From assembly GCA_900550395.1 (NCBI GenBank), contig URSD01000018.1, positions 1-50,981 on the forward strand: a stretch of 50,981 nt of DNA, read 5' to 3'. Below the pieces are notes generated by a model. That model saw only the letters and a program-made list of their open reading frames with translations, did no database searches and was not told the origin of the DNA. This stretch comes from an uncultured Porphyromonadaceae bacterium. Lineage in GTDB: Bacteria; Bacteroidota; Bacteroidia; Bacteroidales; Muribaculaceae. A program made the translations under genes and the position numbers. Positions 24,774-33,014 of this stretch are shown here, piece after piece; the first letter of the stretch is position 1, and each line of letters starts with the position of its first letter.

Positions 24774-24850
24774 GCCGATTAAGTTTTCATCAGGACGCCC
24801 GTACTGCGGAAACCCCGCGGCGCGGGCGTTCGCATTTCACGTAACAGACC

Positions 24851-26095
24851 ATGAGAAAGTTTTTTGCTGCAATTGCGGCGCTGTTTATAGTGTTCGGCGC
24901 CGCGCAGGCCGCCCCGAGGGCCGTCAAGTCGCCGTTCCGCCATTCTGCGTCGCGCGCATACGTCAAAAAAACTCCGGCGCGCGTTGCCGGGGCCGAAGTT
25001 GCTCCCGCCGTAGCCGACCTTGCCGGCCTCTACGAGTGGGAATACTGCGCCGACGGCTGGATGGAGATAGTTTCCAAGACCGTTACATTCACCGCCGGAG
25101 CCGACGGCAAGTCATTTGAAATCAAGGGACTGTGGGAGGACTGCACCGTCACCGCCGACTACAACCCCGAGGACGGACGGCTCACGATTCCCAATCAGCT
25201 TATCGACGAGGCCAACGGCATATGGCTGCGTCACATCGAGGAAGACCCCGTCAACGATGAGTTCGTAATGCTCGATACACCCTACGAGGCATATCTCGCC
25301 GGCGAGGATTTCGTCTACGAGGACGAGTTCGTGTTCGGCATTGTCGGACCCGACGACGAAGTGCTCCTCTCCGCATTCGACAGCGTATGGTTCCGCATGC
25401 TCTCCATGGACGCCACGCTGTGGGAAGTGCTTCCCGGCGAGACCACGTACACCGATGGATGGTTTGCCGCAGGCCTTGAAACACCGGTCGACCCTTATCA
25501 GGTTACCGCATGGCGCAACCGTCAGAACAGCAACCTCATAGCTATTGTCGACCCCTATGGCCCCGCCACTCCGTTCTCCGAGTACAATCTTGACACCGAG
25601 GGCAAAGGCTTTGTCGTTGTCGACATCACCGACCCCGAGTGCGTGCTCGTACGGTGGCGCATCTACTGCGGCATGGAGATGGACGTTGAGTTCGACGAAG
25701 GCGACGTCTACGACACCCGGTTCTATCCCTACAACACCGAGGAAGACTACTTCGCGGGACTCAGCCGCACCTACGACGAGATAAAGGACGCCTTCGCGCA
25801 GAACGACCTCGCCCTCTCCACCTACGACGAAGCCACCGGCACCATCACTATCCACAACTGCGTATGGGGCGACCAGGACGACAAAGTCGCCTCCTACTGC
25901 TTCGACGATGCCGACACATACCAGACCGTCATAAAGATACCCTCCCTTGCCGCAGGCATCACCGATATTGCCACCGACACCACTGACGCCGCCCCCGAGT
26001 ACTACAACCTCCAGGGCATCCGCGTGTCTCAGCCCGAAGCCGGTCACCTCTACATCAAGCGACAAGGCAGCCACGCCACCAAAATCCGCTTCTGA
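24851..26095 (+). CDS. Secreted protein with a T9SS-like C-terminal tail
   Basis: A 414-residue exported protein of unknown function. The signal peptide is MRKFFAAIAALFIVFGAAQA. The mature part is acidic and aromatic-rich, with repeated Asp/Glu-Tyr segments (YEWEYCADGWMEIVSK, EEDYFAGLSRTYDEI), and looks like an all-beta extracellular protein. The last 40 residues (APEYYNLQGIRVSQPEAGHL, then YIKRQGSHATKI) resemble a type IX sorting tail and are similar to the end of the small protein at 3622-4191. No enzyme motif is visible. A strong terminator follows at 26118-26150. Confidence 0.72.
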   Translation: MRKFFAAIAALFIVFGAAQAAPRAVKSPFRHSASRAYVKKTPARVAGAEVAPAVADLAGLYEWEYCADGWMEIVSKTVTFTAGADGKSFEIKGLWEDCTVTADYNPEDGRLTIPNQLIDEANGIWLRHIEEDPVNDEFVMLDTPYEAYLAGEDFVYEDEFVFGIVGPDDEVLLSAFDSVWFRMLSMDATLWEVLPGETTYTDGWFAAGLETPVDPYQVTAWRNRQNSNLIAIVDPYGPATPFSEYNLDTEGKGFVVVDITDPECVLVRWRIYCGMEMDVEFDEGDVYDTRFYPYNTEEDYFAGLSRTYDEIKDAFAQNDLALSTYDEATGTITIHNCVWGDQDDKVASYCFDDADTYQTVIKIPSLAAGITDIATDTTDAAPEYYNLQGIRVSQPEAGHLYIKRQGSHATKIRF

Positions 26096-26117
26096 CCCCA
26101 CACCCTCCCCATCTGCC

Positions 26118-26150
26118 GACGCCCTCTGCCTTCCCCGCAGAGGGCGTCGT
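26118..26150 (+). terminator. Terminator after the 414-residue secreted protein
   Basis: Perfect 12-base arms (GACGCCCTCTGC at 26118-26129 and its complement at 26137-26148) with a 7-base loop. The T run after it is weak. Confidence 0.7.
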
Positions 26151-26223
26151 CTATAATAAACTCACCCACAAAACTTGTTCGGCCGCACGGCTCGCACCGA
26201 ACATAAACAGCATATTACAAACT

Positions 26224-26606
26224 ATTACTGTCCGGTAAAATGCTATAAGATACAATATACCAGATACTAACTTCCATATAAGCTATATTCATCGGTGATT
26301 ACCCGCCGGATGGCGGGTAAAATCCGGTTAACCGCGGATTAAGGCGCATAGCGCCGTATCCGCGGTAGGTTCAGTAAAGTGCATCAACCCGCCGGATGGC
26401 GGGTTGCACAGCCTCTGGTGGTCGCGAAATATATTGAAAATCTGACAATTAACCCGGGTGTCGTGCAACCCGCCATCCGGCGGGTTGATACTTTTGTAAC
26501 GATTCTTCCGCGAGTATGTCGCTCCCTGTGGTCGCTCCTTAACTCGCGGCTAACCGGATTCAACCCGCGACGAGCGCGGGTTGTCCTCGTTTTACCGGAC
26601 AATAAT
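26224..26606. mobile_element. Noncoding element with terminal inverted repeats (MITE-like)
   Basis: Outer inverted repeats at 26224-26240 (ATTACTGTCCGGTAAAA) and 26590-26606 match in 16 of 17 positions and enclose 349 bases with no convincing gene. Inside are hairpins: three copies of an ACCCGCC/GGCGGGT palindrome at about 26304-26318, 26390-26406 and 26467-26484, a CCGCGGATT.../...ATCCGCGG hairpin around GGCGCATAGCGCC (26332-26368), and CAACCCGCG/CGCGGGTTG near 26561-26583. The second and third CCGCC palindromes are in inverted wider context (GTGCATCAACCC against GGGTTGATAC). No transposase is encoded and no clear target duplication is seen. This fills most of the gene-free stretch 26151-26661. 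Confidence 0.55.
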
Positions 26607-26638
26607 AAATTTAAAAAGCTTATGTCTCTTTTCGCCCT

Positions 26639-26675
26639 CCCTCTTACCTCTAAAACTCAAACTATAAACTATCAA
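26639..26675 (-). repeat. 3'-end repeat GTTGATAG(n)-GGTAAGAGGG, copy 2
   Basis: On the minus strand ATTGATAGTTTATAGTTTGAG leads into GGTAAGAGGG (complement at 26639-26648). The stop codon TAG of the glycosyltransferase at 26662 is part of the repeat. Confidence 0.6.
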
Positions 26676-27810
26676 TCAGCTTCCGCCAGCGGTCGATGAT
26701 GCGGTCGCGCGCGAACTTGCGGCGTGAGCTCTCCATGGCGTTGGCAGCCATGCTGCGGAGCTTTGCCTCGTCGTTCATCAGCGAGCCCACGGCGGCCACG
26801 AGGCCGCGCATGTCGCCGTCCGGCACTATGATGCCGTTATCGCCGTCGATGATATCGTGCAGGGCGGCGAAAGAGTCGAAAGCTACGGGCACACAGCCGA
26901 AGCTCTGCGCTTCAATCATCGTCATGGGCAACCCCTCGAAGAGCGACGTCATCACGAATATCGAGGCCTTGGAGTAGTAGCGGCTGACATTGTCGGAGTG
27001 GCCCTCGAAAATAATGTTTTTCAACCCAAGTTCCCGGGCTATCTGCTTGTAGTAGTCGAGATCGATTCCGTCGCCCACGAGGCGCAGACGCCAGCCGGGA
27101 TGCTGCGCGGCCAGAGGACGCCATGCACGCAGTATGAGCGAGATGCGCTTCTGGAATTCGAGCATGCGGCCTACCACCAGCACTTCTTTCTCTCTCTCCG
27201 GCGACGCCTCGGCTTCGGGGAAAGTGCAGGGATTGCCCATGCCGACGAGGCGGGAGGTGTCCTTTATGCCGGTGATGCGCGCGAACACGGGTATGTATCT
27301 GTCAGACAGCAACAGGAAACGGTCGGACATCGCGTACATGATGCGCATGCGCCTTACGCGGCGGTTGCCGAGGATGCTGTAGGTGATGCGGTGCCTGACG
27401 TCGCGCATGTAATCTTTGCGGAAGTGCCATGAGAATGCTCTCCGCTTCTCAAAGAAATCGGGACTCAGATGCAGGCAGGAGACTAATTTGACGCCGGTGG
27501 CGGCAACAATATCGGGGTAAGCGATTCGCAACTTCTTGATGAAATAGTCCTGACACACCATCAGCTGAATGTCGTTGGCGCGTATGAATGCAGTAAGGGC
27601 TTCGGCGAGTTCCTGCGCGGATTCGCATCCGGCCATGCACAGCTTGCGGCTGTCGTCGATCAGCGGAGTGTCGGATTCTGTTCCCATGAACGCGTAGAAT
27701 GTGCCGTATCCCCGGTTGCGCAATTCCTCGGCCAGGATATACGTGACGCGTTCTATACCTCCATTCGTAGGCTCCAGATATCGCTCGATAAAAAGAATAT
27801 TTTTCATCAT
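26662..27810 (-). CDS. Glycosyltransferase family 4-like protein
   Basis: A 382-residue cytosolic GT-B glycosyltransferase. The N-terminal half is an acceptor-binding domain (ILFIERYLEPTNGGIERVTY with the typical GGIERV motif); residues about 195-375 are the Glycos_transf_1 domain: VLVVGRMLEFQKRISLILRA, LRLVGDGIDLDYYKQIA, FEGHSDNVSRYYSKASIFVM and the nucleotide-sugar E-x7-E region SLFEGLPMTMIEAQSFGC. It has its own -7 box (27851-27858) and stands alone, not in a polysaccharide operon. The first codon is either of two adjacent ATGs (27810 or 27807). The last five codons lie in the 3'-end repeat. Sugar and acceptor are unknown. Confidence 0.9.
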   Translation of the reverse strand: MMKNILFIERYLEPTNGGIERVTYILAEELRNRGYGTFYAFMGTESDTPLIDDSRKLCMAGCESAQELAEALTAFIRANDIQLMVCQDYFIKKLRIAYPDIVAATGVKLVSCLHLSPDFFEKRRAFSWHFRKDYMRDVRHRITYSILGNRRVRRMRIMYAMSDRFLLLSDRYIPVFARITGIKDTSRLVGMGNPCTFPEAEASPEREKEVLVVGRMLEFQKRISLILRAWRPLAAQHPGWRLRLVGDGIDLDYYKQIARELGLKNIIFEGHSDNVSRYYSKASIFVMTSLFEGLPMTMIEAQSFGCVPVAFDSFAALHDIIDGDNGIIVPDGDMRGLVAAVGSLMNDEAKLRSMAANAMESSRRKFARDRIIDRWRKLIDSL

Positions 27811-27850
27811 TTTGTGTCCGATTTTTCTTCTTTATTGCCCTAAAGCGCGG

Positions 27851-27858
27851 CAAAGATA
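27851..27858 (-). promoter_or_regulatory. -7 promoter box of the glycosyltransferase gene
   Basis: TATCTTTG on the minus strand, 40 bases before the ATG. It lies between the TonB receptor stop (27886) and the glycosyltransferase, so the two are separate transcription units. Confidence 0.6.
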
Positions 27859-27885
27859 CGAAAAATTTCGGATATAGCGTGTGCG

Positions 27886-29973
27886 TCAGATATGTATAGC
27901 CACCGAAGCGTTGAGGCTGCGCGGCATCATGGGGCCGTAGATGTAGCCTGAGTCGCGCAGATAGCCGCGGTCGAAGTCGTGCTGGTAGGCGTTGAATATG
28001 TTGGCGATACCCACGCTCAGGTCGACGCACGCCGTGCGCATGAACCGCACCTCGTAGGTCAGCTTGAGGCCTGCGTCGAAGAAGGAGGGCGTGTCCACAA
28101 GCACGTCCACGGGCGTGCCGCTGCCCTGCAGGTGCTGCACGGGCATGCTGCCGGTGTAGGTGGCGCTCAGGGCCACGGTCAGCGGCCGCAGGGGCGTCCA
28201 TGTGGCCGTGAGGTAGCCGTAGAGGTCGGGCGTGCGGAACATGCGGCGTGTCGGCGCCACGTCGGGGTTGTCGCTCCAGTGTTCCGGCTCCTTGTAGCGG
28301 CTGCGCTGCCAGGTGAGGCCGCCCTGCACCATCATCTTGTTCAGGTAGCTGGCCTTCAGCTCCAGGTTGAGGCCGCCCACGCGGGCTCCGCTGCCGTTGT
28401 AGCGCTCCAGCACGGCGTTGCCGGCGGCGTCGGGCTCGGGCAGCTCGCGCAGGGCGAAGACGTGGCTCAGGTCGGTGTAGAAGCCCTCGAATAGTACGTT
28501 GGTCTGCACGTCGCCGATGTGGCTGTACCAGTCCACCGAGGCGCTCACGCTGCGGCTGCTCTCGTGGCGCAGGTCGCTCGCCAGCACGGTGACGACGCGA
28601 TCGCCGCCCACGACGGCCACGTGGAAGTCCTCGTCGTAGGCCTGGGGCGATCGGAAGCCGGTGGAGAACGACAGGCGGAAGTTGAGCGTGCGCATGGGGT
28701 TGTAGCGGATGTTGAAGCGCGGCGACACTATGGCTCCGCTGACCATCGAATGTTTGTCAACGCGCGCTCCGGCCAGGAAGCCCCAGCGGTCGGTGCGCCA
28801 CTCGTTCTGCGCGTAGGCGCTGAAGATGCGCACGTGCTGGCGGGAGTCGTGGTCGTAGCCCACGGTGACGTCGTGCAGGTAGTTGTAGTTGAATTCGGCG
28901 CCGGCCACCAGCTCGGCGGGCATGAACCAGAGCCGGTCGAAGCTGTGGGTCCACTGCGCGCCCAGCAGCCCGGTGAAGTCGGTGGTGCGGCCGTAGGCGT
29001 CGGGGTCTTTCTCGCTGCCGTAGTAGCTGCGGCGCGCTATGTGCTGCATGGCGGCGTAGGCGCTGAGGCGGTCGGAGGCCGTGGGCGACGTCAGGTTGTA
29101 GCCCAGGTCGACGGCGTTGATGCGGTGTCGCGTCTCTTCGGCCACCATCGCCTCGTGGGGCGGCAGCTCTATGTTGTCGCCGCCGCGGCGGAACTCGTTG
29201 GTGGCGTGGTACTCCAGCGTCAGGCGCGACAGCTCCGTGGGCTTGGCGAAGCCGCGCAGTCCCAGCGTCTGCCCCTCCAGGCGGGCTATCTCGGTGTAGC
29301 CGTCGCCGTCGTGGTCGTAGCCGTCGCGCGTGCGGTTCTGTCCGTAGACGAATAGTCCCAGGCGTCCCGAAGGATGCACCACGGAGGCGTTGAGCGTGGT
29401 GTTGTTGTCGAGCGCGCCCGTGATGCCTATGCTCGTGAGCGTGTGGCTGACGGCGGCGCTGTTGTCCGAGGGGTCCTTTGTGATGATGTTGATGGTGCCT
29501 CCGATGGCCGACGAGCCGAACAGAGCCGAGCCGCCGCCACGCATCACCTCGATGCGGTCGATCATGTTGGCCGGAATCTGCTCCAGGCCGTAGACGCCGG
29601 CCAGCGCCGAGAACATCGGGCGGGAGTTCATCAGTATCTGAGAGTAGTGGCCGTCGAGGCCGTTGATGCGCACCTGCGTGAATCCGCAGTTCTGGCAGTT
29701 GTTCTCCACGCGCACGCCGGGCTGGAAGTTGAGGCCGTCGGCCAGCGAAGCGGCGCTCACGATGTCGAAGGTGCGTGCCGGCACCACGTTCACGAGCGTG
29801 GAGCTGAAGCGCCTCTTCAGTTCGCTTTTTGTGCCCGTTACCACCACCTGGTCGAGCATCATGGGGTCTTCGTCGAGTTCTATGTCGATGGAATCCTGCG
29901 GGTGCTCCTCCGCACGGCAGGGGACTGCCGGCACACTGAGCGCCAGCAGCAGAAGTATATTTTTTGCTGTCAT
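27886..29973 (-). CDS. TonB-dependent outer-membrane receptor
   Basis: A 695-residue outer-membrane receptor. The start at 29973 gives MTAKNILLLLALSVPAVPCRA, a signal peptide. Next come a short acidic stretch and a TonB-box-like segment DQVVVTGTKSE, the plug domain (about 45-165, with VENNCQNCGFTQVRINGLDG, IPANMIDRIEVMRGGGSALF, GSSAIGGTINIITKD) and a 22-strand-type barrel. There is no N-terminal carboxypeptidase-regulatory domain and no SusD partner, which speaks against a glycan (SusC) receptor. The NCQNCGFTQVRINGL motif and the upstream His-rich secreted protein fit receptors for metal ions, haem or metallophores. It lies 68 bases after the His-rich gene and shares its promoter. The substrate is inference. 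Confidence 0.9.
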   Translation of the reverse strand: MTAKNILLLLALSVPAVPCRAEEHPQDSIDIELDEDPMMLDQVVVTGTKSELKRRFSSTLVNVVPARTFDIVSAASLADGLNFQPGVRVENNCQNCGFTQVRINGLDGHYSQILMNSRPMFSALAGVYGLEQIPANMIDRIEVMRGGGSALFGSSAIGGTINIITKDPSDNSAAVSHTLTSIGITGALDNNTTLNASVVHPSGRLGLFVYGQNRTRDGYDHDGDGYTEIARLEGQTLGLRGFAKPTELSRLTLEYHATNEFRRGGDNIELPPHEAMVAEETRHRINAVDLGYNLTSPTASDRLSAYAAMQHIARRSYYGSEKDPDAYGRTTDFTGLLGAQWTHSFDRLWFMPAELVAGAEFNYNYLHDVTVGYDHDSRQHVRIFSAYAQNEWRTDRWGFLAGARVDKHSMVSGAIVSPRFNIRYNPMRTLNFRLSFSTGFRSPQAYDEDFHVAVVGGDRVVTVLASDLRHESSRSVSASVDWYSHIGDVQTNVLFEGFYTDLSHVFALRELPEPDAAGNAVLERYNGSGARVGGLNLELKASYLNKMMVQGGLTWQRSRYKEPEHWSDNPDVAPTRRMFRTPDLYGYLTATWTPLRPLTVALSATYTGSMPVQHLQGSGTPVDVLVDTPSFFDAGLKLTYEVRFMRTACVDLSVGIANIFNAYQHDFDRGYLRDSGYIYGPMMPRSLNASVAIHI

Positions 29974-30041
29974 TCTGAATTCTTGAAAAAGGTTATGTAG
30001 CCTTGGGCGCACCATCGCGGCGCGTCGTCGTTCAATCACGT

Positions 30042-30389
30042 TCAGGCGACAGCTGGAGGAGCGCGCAGGCTCCGTGCGCTCATCTCGGCTGAATACAGCC
30101 GTGGCGCCTCGGTCATGCGGGATGCCTCACGGCACACCGGGACGGGCGGAATGAAGGAGCCCTGGCCTGTGGCGCCGCCGTCGAACGCGATGCCGTTGAA
30201 GGCCGTCAGCGTCAGCAGTTGCGCCGCGCTGTGCGTGTGGTGGGCCGAGGACAACCAGGGGTGCGAGTGCGTCACCACGCCGCCGTCGGCACCCACATGG
30301 CTGTGGGTGAACATGGTGTTTCCGCAGGCAAAGGCCGCGAAAACAGCAAGCAGCAGCGCTGCCGTCAGTCTGCGTGTACGCTCTTTCAT
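30042..30389 (-). CDS. His-rich secreted protein, partner of the TonB receptor
   Basis: A 115-residue exported protein. The start at 30389 gives MKERTRRLTAALLLAVFAAF with AFAC as a possible lipobox; the open frame continues to 30641, but a -7 box at 30398-30405 places the transcription start next to this ATG. The mature part has a run of HSH and HTH motifs (FTHSHVGADGGVVTHSHPWL, SSAHHTHSAAQL), an arrangement suited to binding zinc or another transition metal. It is directly upstream of a TonB receptor on the same strand. Small His-rich proteins of this kind often accompany metal or haem receptors in Bacteroidales. The bound metal is unknown. Confidence 0.75.
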   Translation of the reverse strand: MKERTRRLTAALLLAVFAAFACGNTMFTHSHVGADGGVVTHSHPWLSSAHHTHSAAQLLTLTAFNGIAFDGGATGQGSFIPPVPVCREASRMTEAPRLYSAEMSARSLRAPPAVA

Positions 30390-30397
30390 TTCGGTCG

Positions 30398-30405
30398 CAA
30401 AATTA
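30398..30405 (-). promoter_or_regulatory. -7 promoter box of the His-rich/TonB receptor operon
   Basis: TAATTTTG on the minus strand with only 8 bases between it and the chosen ATG, so the message has little or no leader. It decides the start of the His-rich gene. Confidence 0.6.
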
Positions 30406-30491
30406 CGCATTTTTTTTGCTTTTTTAACCTTACGCACGCTATAAATATTAATTTCAACGCTCAAGCTATTGGGAATTAGAAGAATAACAAT

Positions 30492-30529
30492 TATATTTGC
30501 AAATTCAAAGTGCCACTTTAAATTTGCAA
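30492..30529 (+). promoter_or_regulatory. Promoter overlapping a 33-base palindrome before the DUF4143 ATPase
   Basis: The -7 box TATATTTG (30492-30499) overlaps a nearly perfect palindrome at 30497-30529 with outer arms TTGCAAATT/AATTTGCAA and inner arms AAAGTG/CACTTT; only one pair and the centre do not match. It ends three bases before the ATG at 30533, covering the transcription start and the whole leader. It could be an operator or an mRNA hairpin that hides the start. Confidence 0.75.
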
Positions 30530-30532
30530 GAA

Positions 30533-31666
30533 ATGAAATACATAACACGCTCCATAACACCGCATGTCGTTGAATCACAGCGATACTATCCTGTAGCCTT
30601 GCTGACGGGTCCAAGACAAAGTGGCAAAACATCGCTTGCAAGACACGTTTTTGCCGATTATAAATTCGCTAACCTTGAAGACATCAGCACGTTGAATGCC
30701 GCTAAGGCCGACATGAATTCTTTTCTCGATTCGTTAGGCAGCAAGGCAATAATAGACGAGGTGCAGAATTTTCCCGAATTGCTCTCAACGTTGCAGGCCC
30801 GTGTTGATTCCAGGCCCGAGCTCCGTTATGTGCTGACAGGGAGTAATAATTTCAGCCTGCTCCATACCACTCTTCAGTCGCTTGCAGGCCGTGCTGCTCT
30901 GTTCACACTTCTGCCGCTGTCTTTCCGGGAAATGGATAGTGGCATGAAGGATTTGTCTGCCGAACAGCTCATGTACAGGGGCTTCTACCCCGGCGCTGTA
31001 GCCAAAGCAATCCCGCCTGAAATGTTCTACCGTAATTATTATGCGACATATGTGGAGCGCGACATACGCGCCCTCGGGCGTGTGCACGAGCTTGACAAGT
31101 TTCAGCTTTTTCTGCGATTATGTGCTGCACGTGCCGGGTCGGAGCTCAACTGCTCGTCGATAGGCGTGGAGGCGGGAGTATCATCGGTGACGGTATCCTC
31201 GTGGATTTCACTGCTGAAAGCATCGTATATTATATATACCCTGCCTCCGTATTTCGCCAACATAAACAAGCGCCTGACAAAAACTCCAAAACTATATTTC
31301 TACGACACAGGACTCCTGTGTTATCTGCTGGGTATCGAGGAACCGTCGCAGTTGTCGACCCATCCGCTTAAAGGTGCTGTGTTTGAGAATATGGCAGTGG
31401 GCGAAATGGTCAAGGACCGCTTCAACGCCGCCAAAGACCTCAACCTTGCTTTCTACAGGGAAAACAGAGGCAGAGAGATTGATGTGGTGCAGACAACACC
31501 CGGTGGTTTGCGTCTGTTTGAAATAAAGGCAGGCAAAACGTTTCAGAGTGATTTTACGCGCAACATGAATTATCTGAGAACCATACTTCCCGATGTGATT
31601 TCCTCAACGGTAATCTACGATGGAGACACTATTGGCGATAGCATCGTGAACGTCAGGAATATATAG
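30533..31666 (+). CDS. AAA ATPase with DUF4143 domain
   Basis: A 377-residue protein of the large AAA/DUF4143 family, abundant in Bacteroidetes and of unknown function. The P-loop is TGPRQSGKTSL (about 25-35), Walker B is KAIIDEVQNFPELL, and sensor 1 is YVLTGSNNFSLL. The middle is a winged-helix-like region; DUF4143 follows (PKLYFYDTGLLCYLLGI, FENMAVGEM). At the C-terminus FYRENRGREIDVV and FEIKAGK have the spacing of a PD-(D/E)XK nuclease-like site. The start at 30533 follows the palindrome and promoter; the frame opens at 30497 inside the palindrome. Codon use is somewhat more AT-rich than the core genes. It stands alone with no partner gene. Confidence 0.88.
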   Translation: MKYITRSITPHVVESQRYYPVALLTGPRQSGKTSLARHVFADYKFANLEDISTLNAAKADMNSFLDSLGSKAIIDEVQNFPELLSTLQARVDSRPELRYVLTGSNNFSLLHTTLQSLAGRAALFTLLPLSFREMDSGMKDLSAEQLMYRGFYPGAVAKAIPPEMFYRNYYATYVERDIRALGRVHELDKFQLFLRLCAARAGSELNCSSIGVEAGVSSVTVSSWISLLKASYIIYTLPPYFANINKRLTKTPKLYFYDTGLLCYLLGIEEPSQLSTHPLKGAVFENMAVGEMVKDRFNAAKDLNLAFYRENRGREIDVVQTTPGGLRLFEIKAGKTFQSDFTRNMNYLRTILPDVISSTVIYDGDTIGDSIVNVRNI

Positions 31667-31720
31667 TCTAAGGCTCTTACGATGCGCCGGGATTATCGGT
31701 GCCGTTTCGGGACGTAACGG

Positions 31721-32980
31721 TCAGCGTTTGGCGTTTACTTTCACGCTGTCGAGAGGCGTGCCGCGGCGGTCGTAGAGCGTAAGGGTGATTTTGCTGTCGT
31801 CTACATTCATCAGCAGCGCGCCGACGGTGTTCGTGCCCTCCGACCAGATGTAGCGTATCTTGTCCTTGTTGTCGGTCCACTCGGCCGTAGCCTGGCCTCG
31901 GTCGCCGTCGGACGAGGGCGTCTGCACGTATACCGTTCCCTTGTCGCCGGAGGTCTCACGGTCGTGGTAGATGGCGTTGGTGCGTGCATAGATATGGTTG
32001 TTGCCCGCAATAGCCAGGTCTACGCCGCACTCGTCGAACAGGTCGTGCCAGCGCTCGTACTGCGACGTGCGTCCTGTGGTGGCGAAAAACCACTGGTAAT
32101 GCTCCATCACCACTACGTACCGGGCCGGATTTTCTTTTATTACACGTCTTACCCACTGCTGCGCGGCGGCAAGTCCCTCGTCTTTGCGCATCATCTCGCT
32201 GTTGAGCATGATGAAGAGTACCTGGCCGTACCTGAAGTGGTAGCACACGCCCATCTCTCCGTCGTAGCCGTTGAGGGGGTTGTTGGCGGTGTAGCGGAAA
32301 TAATCGTTGGAGAGGCGTGTCGACTTGCGGTCCATGTTGTCGTGGTTGCCGTTGACACCGGCCCACATGTACTTTGAGAACTGCGGCTTGGAGTAAAGGT
32401 CGCGCCAGAAGGAGTAGCTGCCGCCCCAGGCGCACACGTCACCCACATGCAGCACCATGTCAAAGTCGCCGCCATGAACTCTTTCCAGCGTGTCGAGCAT
32501 GGCCATGGCGTTTTGGGCGCGGCTTGGAATAGGCGTGTAGGCGTGAAAGTCGGAGATTACGGCCGCCGTCCAGCTGCCGCGCTGCGGCGCCGTCTTGAAA
32601 TAGCGCACGGTGGCACCGGCGTCGTCGGAGAAGCGGTACATGTATTCCGTGCCGGGTTTCAGACCGTCCAGCTCGGCAGTGTTGCGCACGAAACACACAC
32701 GCTCGAGGCAGTCGGCGCTGTCCGGAGTCTTCGACATAAGGCTGTCGAAGGCCGTTATCAGCTCCTGTCCGGCCTGCGTGCGGCGTGCATGCTTCCAGTG
32801 CGCGTCGGCGCGCTCGGTGTAGATACATTCCGCAGGGCCGCTGCCCTCGTCGGTGTGCCAATTGATGCGCGCGCCGGTCGAAGCATCCTCGGCCGGGTTG
32901 GCGATTACGGTGTAAGCTTCCTGCGCCGGCATCGCGCACCACGCGGTCACCGCGACAAGAAATGTGATGAATCGGTTCAT
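31721..32980 (-). CDS. Secreted metallophosphoesterase, purple acid phosphatase-like
   Basis: A 419-residue exported enzyme. The signal peptide is MNRFITFLVAVTAWCAMPAQ. Residues about 20-135 form a fibronectin-like N-terminal domain (GARINWHTDEGSGPAECIYT, then LKPGTEYMYRFS). The catalytic domain (about 140-380) has the calcineurin-like metal motifs AVISDFHAY, LHVGDVCAWGG, GVNGNHDN, VVMEHYQWFF and AGNNHIYAR. In the last motif the usual GHxH is GNNH, so one metal ligand or second-shell His is replaced by Asn. It follows the glycosyltransferase at 33015-34220 by 34 bases on the same strand. The substrate, a phosphate mono- or diester, is unknown. Confidence 0.85.
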   Translation of the reverse strand: MNRFITFLVAVTAWCAMPAQEAYTVIANPAEDASTGARINWHTDEGSGPAECIYTERADAHWKHARRTQAGQELITAFDSLMSKTPDSADCLERVCFVRNTAELDGLKPGTEYMYRFSDDAGATVRYFKTAPQRGSWTAAVISDFHAYTPIPSRAQNAMAMLDTLERVHGGDFDMVLHVGDVCAWGGSYSFWRDLYSKPQFSKYMWAGVNGNHDNMDRKSTRLSNDYFRYTANNPLNGYDGEMGVCYHFRYGQVLFIMLNSEMMRKDEGLAAAQQWVRRVIKENPARYVVVMEHYQWFFATTGRTSQYERWHDLFDECGVDLAIAGNNHIYARTNAIYHDRETSGDKGTVYVQTPSSDGDRGQATAEWTDNKDKIRYIWSEGTNTVGALLMNVDDSKITLTLYDRRGTPLDSVKVNAKR

Positions 32981-33014
32981 GGTATTCTGAATTTTCGTTT
33001 ACGTAATTATCCTG

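Noticed and set aside
26379..26699. A 106-residue frame inside the hairpin-rich element
   Set aside because: It is made of palindromic repeat sequence and runs into the end of the glycosyltransferase gene on the other strand.
30398..30641. A longer version of the His-rich protein starting at 30641
   Set aside because: The extension would cover the promoter of both divergent genes, and the signal peptide begins only at 30389.
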